NCBI GenBank assembly: GCA_964404395.1
Contig: CAYOKA010000067.1
Coordinates: forward strand, 1 to 11,951
Source of the DNA: JAAYBT01 sp964404395
Lineage (GTDB): Bacteria; Bacillota; Clostridia; Acetivibrionales; DTU013
Length of the DNA stretch: 11,951 nt
Direction of reading: 5' to 3'
Numbering within the stretch: the first letter of the stretch is position 1; every line of letters starts with the position of its first letter. Both the position numbers and the translations under genes were made by a program. This document shows positions 6,182 through 11,951 of the stretch, piece after piece. Under the pieces are notes generated by a model. The model made no database searches. It was not told where the DNA came from and saw nothing but the letters and a program-made list of their open reading frames with translations.

Positions 6182-6844
6182 TCAAATTAGTTGGTTTTTA
6201 TCCACATTATTCAAATCAATCCCATTTATTATGGCAAAAGAGGCTGCTGCAAGTACATTATGGCTATCAAATTCTCCTGAATCCAGTTGAAGTTTATATT
6301 CCTGTGGTTCTACAATCCTGCCATTCCTTGCTGAGATAGATCTTTGAAGGCAGCAGATAAATCCGTCCTTAAATACCGAATCACCAATACTTGATGTTGT
6401 AACGCTTGCTTTTGTATTAAAGCCATAAGTGACAAATCTATGCTTCATCCCTTGAAGTAGCCTAATCAGTTCATTATCATCTACATTTACAATTGCAACA
6501 CCTTTTTCGGCCATCAAAGAAAATACTTGCTTCACTTTATTTTCATATTCGGCCTTTTCAAACTTCTGATTATCTTCTACCTTATCTGTATAAATTAGAA
6601 TATCAAACTGAACATCATCTGACAATAGCTTGTCAATATCCGCAAGCTCGGTTTTTAATAGAAGCAGGTCAATACTGTTCTTTTTAAGCTCAGCGATGTA
6701 TGCCCTTATCTTTAAACCATCCATAGCGGGGAATTGTGCGGAATCAATAACACTTACCTTTCCACCTTTTGAAGCAAGCATCGAACTTATGATAGCTGCG
6801 GTCTGTAATTTGCCTTTGCTGCCGAATATACCTGCAATGAGCAT
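6182..6844 (-). CDS. Mur-ligase-like central-domain protein with degenerate P-loop
   Basis: The 220-residue product corresponds to the ATP-binding middle domain of Mur ligases alone. A P-loop-like IFGSKGKLQTAAIISSML (6-23) stands where MurC-F have GT(N/K)GKT(T/S). IVNVDDNELIRLL (118-130) matches the Mur N-x-DD-P region, HRFVTYGFNTKASV (135-148) matches the following strand, and HNVLAAASFAIINGID (195-210) matches the end of the domain. The N-terminal UDP-substrate domain and C-terminal amino-acid domain of full MurE/F (450-500 residues) are absent. The Walker Thr/Ser after Lys is replaced by Leu (L13), so ATP hydrolysis may be lost. The ATG has AGGA eight bases upstream. It starts 61 bases after the deacetylase stop and is probably cotranscribed with it, suggesting a cell-wall or cortex role by association. 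Relation to Mur ligases is likely; activity is doubtful. Confidence 0.72.
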   Translation of the reverse strand: MLIAGIFGSKGKLQTAAIISSMLASKGGKVSVIDSAQFPAMDGLKIRAYIAELKKNSIDLLLLKTELADIDKLLSDDVQFDILIYTDKVEDNQKFEKAEYENKVKQVFSLMAEKGVAIVNVDDNELIRLLQGMKHRFVTYGFNTKASVTTSSIGDSVFKDGFICCLQRSISARNGRIVEPQEYKLQLDSGEFDSHNVLAAASFAIINGIDLNNVDKNQLI

Positions 6845-6905
6845 TTTAGTAGTCCTATCTTTTTAACCAGTATTATCACTCTTATGATGCTCGTTTTGAA
6901 TATAT

Positions 6906-7676
6906 TTATGTGTTATTCTTCTGTCGCCCCTCGTGATCCATATAATAATCCTCCCGAATTATTAGCTCAGAAACCGGTACAAATAAATAACCCTCCGATT
7001 GAAGCTCCACTATTATTCCGGGCAGCAGCTGTGCTGTATGGGGTGTGTCATTATGAAACAGTATAATTGAGCCCGGCCCGGTTTTAGACTTTACTCTCTG
7101 TAGAATTTCATCCTTACTTATCCCCGGCTTCCAATCCAGCGAATCAACATTCCACTGTATTGTAAAATAGCCAAGCTTGCGCGCCTGGTCTAAAACAAGG
7201 TTGCTGTAATCTCCATAAGGTGCTCTAAAAAGGTCACACTTGACCCCTGACATCTTCTCGAGCACATCACCGCACTGCTTGATTTCAGAGGCAATCTTCT
7301 CTTTCCCCAAAGCCCCCATCCTGAAATGTGAATAGGAATGATTTGCTATATCGTGGCCCTCTTCAGCCATTATTTTAACAAGCTCAGCATTCTTTTCCGC
7401 CCACTGGCCTACCATGAAAAATGTAGCTTTAATCTCGGACTTTTTTAGTGTATTCAAAATGTCCGGTATATCATCTGCTCCCCATGCGCAGTCAAATGTA
7501 ATGGATATTCTTTTATCAGGAGTATCAACAGAATAGATTGGTACTTCTTTCTTTGCCGAAAAGACATTCAAGGCCCCGGGCGCTGTAATAACAAGTGTAT
7601 ATATAATCATTAAGAGGGCCGCTAAGGCCAAAAAATAAATAAGCAATCGTCTTCCATTGAAAACAAGCAACTTCAT
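6906..7676 (-). CDS. PdaB-like polysaccharide deacetylase, membrane-anchored
   Basis: A carbohydrate esterase family 4 (NodB-type) protein expected to remove acetyl groups from peptidoglycan or a related glycan outside the membrane. From the ATG at 7676 it has 256 residues: one N-terminal membrane segment (about 12-32), a short linker, and the NodB domain (about 55-240). Motifs: ITFDCAWGADD (59-69), HSYSH (113-117, the two metal His), RAPYGDYS (151-158), WNVDSLDW (175-182) and ILFHND (205-210). The first motif lacks the second Asp of TFDD, as in PdaB/YbaN proteins of spore formers, where the gene is needed for spore cortex stability. Start: a TTG at 7694 has AGGAG 11 bases upstream; the ATG is preferred despite a weak site because it begins at the membrane anchor. 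Probably the first gene of a pair with the Mur-ligase-like gene. Confidence 0.88.
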   Translation of the reverse strand: MKLLVFNGRRLLIYFLALAALLMIIYTLVITAPGALNVFSAKKEVPIYSVDTPDKRISITFDCAWGADDIPDILNTLKKSEIKATFFMVGQWAEKNAELVKIMAEEGHDIANHSYSHFRMGALGKEKIASEIKQCGDVLEKMSGVKCDLFRAPYGDYSNLVLDQARKLGYFTIQWNVDSLDWKPGISKDEILQRVKSKTGPGSIILFHNDTPHTAQLLPGIIVELQSEGYLFVPVSELIIREDYYMDHEGRQKNNT

Positions 7677-7715
7677 TATGCATACACCACTCAATAGCTG
7701 AAATACTCCTGTACT

Positions 7716-7744
7716 ATAGTATTTTCTATCCTGCCGGTATATGC
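7716..7744 (-). promoter_or_regulatory. Candidate sporulation-sigma (sigma-E/G-like) promoter of the deacetylase
   Basis: On the minus strand GCATATA (7744-7738) is followed after 14 bases by AATACTAT (7723-7716). This resembles the sigma-E pattern (GHATATW, then CATACANT after about 14 bases) with two mismatches in the -10; a sigma-G reading is also possible. A TATAGT overlaps but has no -35 at a sigma-A distance. A start near 7709 would place the AGGAG at 7710-7706 at the very 5' end, favouring the ATG at 7676 over the TTG. Confidence 0.35.
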
Positions 7745-7745
7745 C

Positions 7746-7782
7746 AAATAAAAGTAGGACAGGGAACGGAAGCCTGTCCTAC
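7746..7782 (-). terminator. Intrinsic terminator of htrA
   Basis: A perfect 10-bp stem, GTAGGACAGG with CCTGTCCTAC (7754-7763 and 7773-7782), closes a 9-base loop. On the minus strand it is followed by TTTTATTT (7753-7746). It sits 33 bases after the htrA stop and ends that transcript before the deacetylase promoter. Confidence 0.88.
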
Positions 7783-7808
7783 CCCCGTCCTTCCCCTGTC
7801 CTTCCCTT
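7776..7808. repeat. Three 11-base imperfect tandem repeats
   Basis: On the plus strand GTCCTACCCCC, GTCCTTCCCCT and GTCCTTCCCTT follow each other without gap between the htrA stop and its terminator. The first unit overlaps the right arm of the hairpin. As RNA from htrA this is a purine-only G-rich tract apart from one C per unit and a single U in the last. The AGGACAGG that pairs in the terminator also occurs once upstream in the tract, so an alternative, longer-loop hairpin could form. Confidence 0.6.
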
Positions 7809-7815
7809 CCGTCAA

Positions 7816-9111
7816 TTACTCAATCTGCTTTTCTTCATCCAGAACTACAGTCAATGAAAGCGTCTCGCCATCCCTGTAAACCTCTATAACCACCTCATCA
7901 CCCGGCTTATGCGTGTTCTTTTGTTCCTCAAGCTGCTTAAAGGATGTAACCGCCTCTCCGTCAAACTTTATGATGATATCCGCGTTGTGGATCCCGGCCT
8001 TATACGCTGCAGTAAGAGGCTGCACCTCATATACAAGGAGTCCGTACGGTACACCAAGGCGCTTCGCATATTCTTCGGTAAATGATTGGTCAATCATTAT
8101 GCCAAGGTAAGGCCTACCTTTTACATACCTATAGTTGATTAAGCTATCTGCTATTTCATTAGCTTCATTTATCGGTATTGCGAAGCCAATGCCTTCAACA
8201 TCCGTTGACGATATTTTTACTGTATTAACTCCAATAACATGTCCCTGTGAATTCACAAGAGCACCGCCGCTGTTACCCGGGTTGATTGCCGCATCCGTCT
8301 GAATCAGTTTAAAATCATATCCATTACTCAGCTCCAAGGTCCTGTCAATTCCACTGATAATACCGGCGGTAACGGATCCCATATATTCCAATCCTCCGGG
8401 GTTTCCGATTGCCACTGCCAATTCGCCTACCTTTACTTTATCAGAGTCACCAAGCTCAGCAGCTACAAGATTATTCACGTCAATTTTTATCACGGCTATA
8501 TCAGTATTATCATCCCTTCCCACAATCTTTGCAGGGTAGGATTTTTCCATGTCACCAGGTAAGATTACCTCAATCGTAGAGCCTTCCGTCAGCTTGTTTG
8601 TGTTTCCTTCAAGAGCCCCTTCAATAACATGATTGTTTGTAAGAATGTAGCCATCCTCTCTCATAATAATACCCGAACCATATCCAATGCCATCTCTGCC
8701 AAAGCTAAAGAAGAAATTGTCAGTTCGTGCTTTTACATTGATCTTGATGCCTACAATAGAAGGACTAACCTTTTCCGCAATTGCCTCAATCGGTGATGAG
8801 GATTGTGTGATTTCAATTTTTTTATAGGTATTTTCGTAGGCAGGTACAGATGCCTGTTCTGTTACACCCAGCCATTCATTTATGGTCGGCTGGATTACCG
8901 GCCCAACAAATGTAACCGCCGCAAACATAAAACATGCTCCAAGTATAGAACTGAGTATGGCAACGAGAATCAGATGCCCGGCTCCGATTTTTCTTTTCTT
9001 AGTCTTCTTAATATTTTCCGTATAGTATGGTAACCCTTTTTGCGCTACTTCATTAGCTGTTTGGGTTTCTTTATTTAATTCATTCATATTACTATTATTT
9101 AGCTCATCCAT
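7816..9111 (-). CDS. htrA: HtrA/DegP-type membrane-anchored serine protease with PDZ domain
   Basis: A quality-control protease for misfolded exported proteins, acting on the outer face of the membrane. From the ATG at 9111 it has 431 residues: a hydrophilic Asn/Glu-rich cytoplasmic N-terminus (1-44), one membrane segment (about 46-70), a linker, a trypsin-like domain (about 105-320) and one C-terminal PDZ domain (about 333-428). The catalytic triad is complete: H161 in LTNNHVI, D204 in DNTDIAVIKI, S281 in NPGNSGGAL. GSGIIM and the GFAIP strand are also typical. The TTG at 9117 is in frame, but the ATG has AGGAGGT seven bases upstream. It follows the histidine kinase gene by 106 bases, has its own terminator, and is plausibly a target of the adjacent two-component system, as htrA is of CssRS in Bacillus. 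Similar Firmicute proteins are named HtrA, DegP or YycK/HtrC. Confidence 0.95.
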   Translation of the reverse strand: MDELNNSNMNELNKETQTANEVAQKGLPYYTENIKKTKKRKIGAGHLILVAILSSILGACFMFAAVTFVGPVIQPTINEWLGVTEQASVPAYENTYKKIEITQSSSPIEAIAEKVSPSIVGIKINVKARTDNFFFSFGRDGIGYGSGIIMREDGYILTNNHVIEGALEGNTNKLTEGSTIEVILPGDMEKSYPAKIVGRDDNTDIAVIKIDVNNLVAAELGDSDKVKVGELAVAIGNPGGLEYMGSVTAGIISGIDRTLELSNGYDFKLIQTDAAINPGNSGGALVNSQGHVIGVNTVKISSTDVEGIGFAIPINEANEIADSLINYRYVKGRPYLGIMIDQSFTEEYAKRLGVPYGLLVYEVQPLTAAYKAGIHNADIIIKFDGEAVTSFKQLEEQKNTHKPGDEVVIEVYRDGETLSLTVVLDEEKQIE

Positions 9112-9177
9112 ATACAATACCTCCTATTGGTGATCAAGCAAACATCTACCCATAACATTCAACTATATTTATATTGT

Positions 9178-9190
9178 AAATTGCCAATTT
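9178..9190. promoter_or_regulatory. Inverted repeat upstream of htrA, operator candidate
   Basis: AAATTG-C-CAATTT is a perfect 6-bp inverted repeat around one base, in the 106-base gap between the histidine kinase and htrA. The overlapping minus-strand CAAATTGGCAAT (9191-9180) matches CAAATTGTAAAT (11254-11243) in the response-regulator promoter at 10 of 12 positions. A minus-strand TTGGCA (9188-9183) could be a -35, but I find no good -10 at the right distance, so the htrA promoter itself is not fixed. Confidence 0.35.
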
Positions 9191-9217
9191 GAAAAAACTA
9201 TGAATAATCTGTTAACA

Positions 9218-10492
9218 TTACGCATGTGTTGCGGCATCCCTATCATCACGATCGCCGCGAGCAAGTGTAAACGTAAATGCCGTCCCAAGACCAGGTTCGC
9301 TACGGACACTGATGCTTTGTTTATGCTCATTAATTATATTTCTTACAATTGCAAGTCCCAGCCCTGTACCGGTTTTGTCCCGTCCTCTGGACTTATCCGA
9401 TTTGTAAAATCTATCCCATACATGATCGAGTTCATTTGGGTCAATGCCAATTCCATTGTCCCTAACAGTAACCTCTATGCGGTCCTTAAGTTTACGAGTA
9501 ATCACCCCAATCTTCCCGCCTGGCGGTGTGAATTTAATGGCATTGTGCATAAGATTGTACAAAACCCTCTCTATCGCATCAGAATCACCTTTTGCCAGCA
9601 GCTCTTCCTCTTCAAAATCAGCATCTACAGACAAATCCTTCTCAATAAGCAGAGCTTCAAGCTTAATAACACATTTCCTTACCATCTCATTTATGTTTAG
9701 GGTTGTAATATCCAGCTCCACTTCTCCCGCTTCAATTTTTGCCAGGTCGAGCAAGTCATTGACCAATCGATTCAATCTATAAGTCTCATCCTTAACAATA
9801 TTCAAATACTGATTATGTTTCTCCTGCGGAATTGTACCGTCCAGTATTCCCTCAACAAATCCTCGAATGGAGGTCATCGGCGTGCGCAGCTCATGAGAAA
9901 CATTCGCTATAAATACCCTTCTCATTTCCTCAATGTCCTGAAGAGCCAGCGCCATCTGATTGAATGCCATCGCCAGTTCACCTATTTCATCGTTGGACTT
10001 AATATCAAGCCGTCTTTCAAACTCGCCATTTGCGATTTTTGCAGCAGCATTCTTTATTTGTTTCAACGGNNNNNNNNNNNNNNNNNNNNNNNNNNNNNNN
10101 NNNNNNNNNNNNNNNNNNNNNNNNNNNNNNNNNNNNNNNNNNNNNNNNNNNNNNNNNNNNNNNNNNNNNATATCCCAGTTAGATTGGAAAAGGTACCCTT
10201 CCTGTGAAACAATCCAAATATATGAATTTGTATAATTGCCAAAGGATATTAGTGAATCCTGCAAAAGCAGTTTAGCCCTTACAGTACTGAGATAATCAGT
10301 TACATCAATGTTTTGCAGATAATTGCTAAAAACCAGGTTGATCCAACCGCTGGCTGTTTCAAGAGTATTTGCCTTTTCTTCAGTAACATATTTATCAAGA
10401 AACAAGCTCAGCATAACCCCGGTAATAGTAAAAGCAACGATAAGTATTAAGAGAAACATTGCTATCAATTTACTGAATATCGTCTTGAACAT
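9218..10492 (-). CDS. Sensor histidine kinase (PhoR/ResE/CssS-like), interrupted by an assembly gap
   Basis: This is the membrane sensor that autophosphorylates on His and passes phosphate to the response regulator encoded just upstream. The N-terminal part (residues 1-107) has a membrane segment (about 8-31) and the start of an extracytoplasmic sensor region. The second membrane segment and first half of HAMP fall in the 100-N gap. After it come HAMP (PLKQIKNAAAKIANGEFERRL), the H box FIANVSHELRTP (His codon at 9893-9895), N box YNLMHNAIKFTPPGG, G1 DNGIGIDP, F box and G2 GTGLGLAIV, so the kinase core is intact. The ATG at 10492 shares its A with the regulator's TAA stop (TAATG) and has GAGG eight bases upstream, so translation is probably coupled. 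Both sides of the gap stay in frame only with the arbitrary N count. The true length is unknown. Confidence 0.93.
   Translation of the reverse strand: MFKTIFSKLIAMFLLILIVAFTITGVMLSLFLDKYVTEEKANTLETASGWINLVFSNYLQNIDVTDYLSTVRAKLLLQDSLISFGNYTNSYIWIVSQEGYLFQSNWDXXXXXXXXXXXXXXXXXXXXXXXXXXXXXXXXXXPLKQIKNAAAKIANGEFERRLDIKSNDEIGELAMAFNQMALALQDIEEMRRVFIANVSHELRTPMTSIRGFVEGILDGTIPQEKHNQYLNIVKDETYRLNRLVNDLLDLAKIEAGEVELDITTLNINEMVRKCVIKLEALLIEKDLSVDADFEEEELLAKGDSDAIERVLYNLMHNAIKFTPPGGKIGVITRKLKDRIEVTVRDNGIGIDPNELDHVWDRFYKSDKSRGRDKTGTGLGLAIVRNIINEHKQSISVRSEPGLGTAFTFTLARGDRDDRDAATHA
10070..10169. other. Assembly gap of exactly 100 N
   Basis: All bases at these positions are N. A round 100 is a common placeholder for a gap of unknown size. 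It removes the second membrane segment and part of HAMP of the histidine kinase. Thirty-four codons are too few for the rest of a sensor domain plus a membrane helix plus half a HAMP, so the real missing stretch is likely longer. Confidence 0.98.
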
Positions 10493-11178
10493 TATTTTAC
10501 CTCGAATTTGTACCCTACACCCCAGACAGTCTTCAGCGACCATGTCTGGTTTGGCATGTCAATCTTTTCCCTTAGTCTCTTCACATGAACATCCACTGTC
10601 CTGCTGTCCCCATAAAAATCAAAGCCCCAAACATGCTCAAGAAGCTGCTCTCGCGTAAATACCTTGTTCGGATTAGAGGCCAGGAAATAAAGCAATTCCA
10701 ATTCCTTTGGCGGCATCTCCAATTCCTTTCCATTGAGCGCCACTACATAGTTTGATTTATTGATTACAAGGTTCGGAAATATAAGCTCCTTCACATCATA
10801 GTCCTTTCGCTCATATCTTCTGAGCACAGCCTTTACTCTGGCCACCAGTTCCTTTGGCTCAAAGGGCTTAACCATGTAATCATCTGCGCCCAGCTCCAGT
10901 CCCAGCACCTTATCAAATGTTTCACCCTTTGCGGTCAGCATAATAATCGGTATATTACTAATCTTTCTTATTTCCCTGCAAACCTGCCACCCGTCAACTC
11001 CGGGAAGCATTATATCCAGAACCACAATATTTGGTGTGAACTTCACGAACTCCTCAATGCCGTTTTTACCGTCATAAACGGTCTGCACCTCATATCCTTC
11101 TTTCGCCAGATATAGCCGGATTAGTTCACATATATTCATATCATCATCAATAACCAGCACTTTCTTTTTACCAATCAC
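10492..11178 (-). CDS. OmpR/PhoB-family response regulator
   Basis: A cytoplasmic DNA-binding regulator switched by phosphorylation from the kinase encoded downstream. From the GTG at 11178 it has 228 residues. The receiver domain (about 5-118) has acidic residues D11-D13, phospho-acceptor D55 in VVLDIMLPG, T82 in MLTAKG and K104 in VKPFEP. The winged-helix domain (about 130-226) has the typical ELELLYFLASNPNKVFTREQLLEHVWG, the RTVDVHVKRLREKI recognition helix and the GVGYKF end. Start: GTGs at 11208 and 11187 are also in frame. The one at 11178 has GGTGA five bases upstream and gives the usual N-terminus two or three residues before KKKVLVIDDD; 11208 has no ribosome binding site. The stop overlaps the kinase start by one base. 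The neighbouring htrA suggests an envelope or secretion stress regulon. Confidence 0.95.
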   Translation of the reverse strand: MIGKKKVLVIDDDMNICELIRLYLAKEGYEVQTVYDGKNGIEEFVKFTPNIVVLDIMLPGVDGWQVCREIRKISNIPIIMLTAKGETFDKVLGLELGADDYMVKPFEPKELVARVKAVLRRYERKDYDVKELIFPNLVINKSNYVVALNGKELEMPPKELELLYFLASNPNKVFTREQLLEHVWGFDFYGDSRTVDVHVKRLREKIDMPNQTWSLKTVWGVGYKFEVK

Positions 11179-11211
11179 ACAACTCACCCGCCTATCCCAA
11201 AAATTCACACC

Positions 11212-11252
11212 AATTGTAATATCTATACGCTATAATCATATCATTTACAATT
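11212..11252. promoter_or_regulatory. Inverted repeat flanking the response-regulator promoter
   Basis: AATTGTAA (11212-11219) and TTACAATT (11245-11252) form a perfect 8-bp inverted repeat with centres 33 bases apart, about three helical turns. The -10 box lies between them and one arm lies in the -35/-10 spacer. This geometry would suit an autoregulating dimer or a short DNA loop. The region is AT-rich, so chance cannot be excluded. Confidence 0.4.
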
Positions 11253-11263
11253 TGCTGCAACAA
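11235..11263 (-). promoter_or_regulatory. Promoter of the two-component operon
   Basis: On the minus strand TTGTTG (11263-11258) is followed after 17 bases by TATGAT (11240-11235, five of six), and the -10 is extended by TG one base upstream (TGATATGAT). Transcription would start near 11228, about 50 bases before the GTG at 11178. It lies directly downstream of the 11271-11304 terminator, as expected for a new transcription unit. Confidence 0.55.
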
Positions 11264-11270
11264 CCTGTAT

Positions 11271-11304
11271 TTAAAAACCACCTGCTTTAACAGGTGGTTT
11301 TGTA
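11271..11304. terminator. Strong bidirectional intrinsic terminator
   Basis: AAACCACCTG (11275-11284) and CAGGTGGTTT (11291-11300) form a perfect 10-bp stem with a 6-base loop. The minus strand continues TTTTTAA (11277-11271) and the plus strand TTTTGT. On the minus strand it ends the transcript of the small gene whose stop is at 11339, insulating the two-component operon. No plus-strand gene is seen to use it. Confidence 0.88.
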
Positions 11305-11338
11305 TGCTTTAGGTTAACTAAATTTATAAGTCCATCTA

Positions 11339-11677
11339 TTACACTGTAGTAACATATTTAAAGAAATTGTTATTGCATACATGGTCAATGGAAGGAACCT
11401 TTTCATCATATTCAATATTCACCAGCGCATAGCCATCCACGATCAAGCCTTCCCAGTAATGCCCGACATCCTTTTTTGATTTACCTGTTGCCTTAGTAAA
11501 TTTGCGCAATTCCTTCAGATTATCTACTCTCATGTTTTGACTCTCAAGCATTTTCAGATAAATTCCTTTATCGTAGGGCAACGATAATTCGCCGGCTTCA
11601 AGCTTCGACAATGTGTCATCATAGTCTTTCACTGCAATAACATACCTTGATTCAACTCTCTTTTTCTTGCTAAACAT
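11339..11677 (-). CDS. Small basic protein of unknown function
   Basis: This is a 112-residue soluble protein, rich in Lys and Glu, that I do not recognise. It opens with MFSKKKRVESRYVIAVKDY, contains a mostly helical, charged middle (about 20-70, including MRVDNLKELRKFTKATGKSK) and a more hydrophobic segment GHYWEGLIVDGYALVNIEYD (about 72-91). There is no signal peptide, membrane segment or catalytic motif, and no HTH that I can point to. The TTG at 11698 is in frame, but the ATG at 11677 has AGAAGGGG eight bases upstream and is chosen. It appears monocistronic: its own AT-rich upstream region with repeated TATAAT boxes and a strong terminator 38 bases after its stop. Confidence 0.7.
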   Translation of the reverse strand: MFSKKKRVESRYVIAVKDYDDTLSKLEAGELSLPYDKGIYLKMLESQNMRVDNLKELRKFTKATGKSKKDVGHYWEGLIVDGYALVNIEYDEKVPSIDHVCNNNFFKYVTTV

Positions 11678-11755
11678 AAACACAACCCCTTCTCCCAAAT
11701 TTAATTAAATTTTTAGTACATTTACTTTCTCTAAGTAATGCAAGTATAAAGTATA

Positions 11756-11785
11756 ATTATATCATTATATCATTATATCATTATA
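11756..11785 (-). repeat. Four tandem TATAAT boxes in an 8-base repeat
   Basis: The plus-strand unit ATCATTAT repeats exactly three times (11761-11784) with a partial flank. On the minus strand this gives four perfect TATAAT hexamers (11785-11780, 11777-11772, 11769-11764, 11761-11756), each 8 bases apart, about 80-110 bases before the start of the gene at 11677. I find no good -35 at 17 bases from any of them. It may be a slippage-prone repeat that happens to look like -10 boxes, or a promoter region whose strength varies with repeat number. Confidence 0.6.
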
Positions 11786-11815
11786 TTTTTAGATAATCTA
11801 TGAATTTAATTTGTC

Positions 11816-11856
11816 ATATAAACTCAATAATAGGCTTCTTTTATATAAACTCAATA
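11816..11856. repeat. Pair of 14-base direct repeats
   Basis: ATATAAACTCAATA occurs at 11816-11829 and 11843-11856, 27 bases apart, in the AT-rich gap between the AraC-like gene end and the small gene at 11677. The inner 11-mer ATAAACTCAAT also occurs at 6063-6073, upstream of the SSB-like gene, and again partially at 6078-6085. The role is unknown; a regulator site is possible. Apart from these and the TATAAT array, 11699-11897 shows nothing. Confidence 0.5.
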
Positions 11857-11897
11857 GATTTATTATAAAATTCATAAAATGTTTACAAATAACTTTA

Positions 11898-11951
11898 CTA
11901 ATTTATGTTAAACGCTTTTTTCTGCAATTCCTCTCTATACTTCTTAGGCGA
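11898..11951 (-). CDS. C-terminal end of a gene, AraC-family-like (partial)
   Basis: Reading the minus strand in from the window edge gives 17 sense codons, SPKKYREELQKKAFNIN, then TAG at 11900-11898. SP-x-x-YR is the typical end of the second helix-turn-helix of AraC/XylS regulators (usually preceded by F-x-x-x-x-G). The rest of the gene is outside the window. The call rests on a few residues and could be wrong, but an ORF ending here on this strand agrees with the orientation of nearly all neighbours. Confidence 0.45.
   Translation of the reverse strand, partial: SPKKYREELQKKAFNIN

Noticed and set aside
9200..9700. Plus-strand open frame of 166 codons antisense to the histidine kinase
   Set aside because: It lies opposite a strongly supported kinase core, has no ribosome binding site I can see and no recognisable domain; it is a shadow of the real gene.
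10492..10543. N-terminal extension of the histidine kinase to 10543
   Set aside because: The extra 17 residues overlap the response regulator, and the ATG at 10492 has its own ribosome binding site and begins at the membrane anchor.

Overview
The window looks like part of a draft genome of a low-GC, probably spore-forming anaerobe of the class Clostridia. The grounds are a pta-ackA acetate pathway, a PdaB-type sporulation polysaccharide deacetylase, strong AGGAGG-type ribosome binding sites, AT-rich intergenic DNA and the relatedness of the proteins by eye. A cellulolytic clostridium of the Acetivibrio/Ruminiclostridium type would fit, but that is a guess. A run of exactly 100 N marks an assembly gap. 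All genes but one lie on the minus strand, so minus-strand transcription runs from high to low coordinates.

Layout, low to high coordinates. (1) 1-112: a GC-rich structured repeat with three copies of GCATTTGC, downstream of ackA. (2) 113-2394: pta then ackA, which convert acetyl-CoA to acetyl phosphate and then to acetate plus ATP. A promoter about 170 bases before pta carries an inverted TTGTATA repeat. (3) 2748-4352: the only plus-strand gene, an integral-membrane protein fused to a spermidine-synthase-like methyltransferase fold. (4) 4410-5933: a three-gene minus-strand cluster in the order double-OB-fold SSB-like protein, small P-loop ATPase, small unknown protein. A hairpin terminator or attenuator sits after the SSB-like gene. 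(5) 6182-7676: a PdaB-like deacetylase followed by a stand-alone Mur-ligase-like domain with a degenerate P-loop. The deacetylase is preceded by a sequence resembling a sporulation-sigma promoter. (6) 7816-11178: OmpR-type response regulator, sensor histidine kinase (interrupted by the assembly gap) and a membrane-anchored HtrA protease, an order that recalls CssRS-HtrA envelope-stress systems. (7) 11339-11677: a small protein of unknown function behind a strong bidirectional terminator, with a tandem array of four TATAAT boxes upstream. (8) 11898-11951: the last 17 codons of a gene that reads like the C-terminus of an AraC-family regulator.

The two most coherent units are the pta-ackA energy module and the two-component/HtrA module. 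The most open units are the SSB/ATPase/small-protein cluster and the PdaB/Mur-like pair. I see no tRNA, rRNA, CRISPR array, transposase or phage gene. Nothing here is a clearly new system; the best leads are set out as findings.
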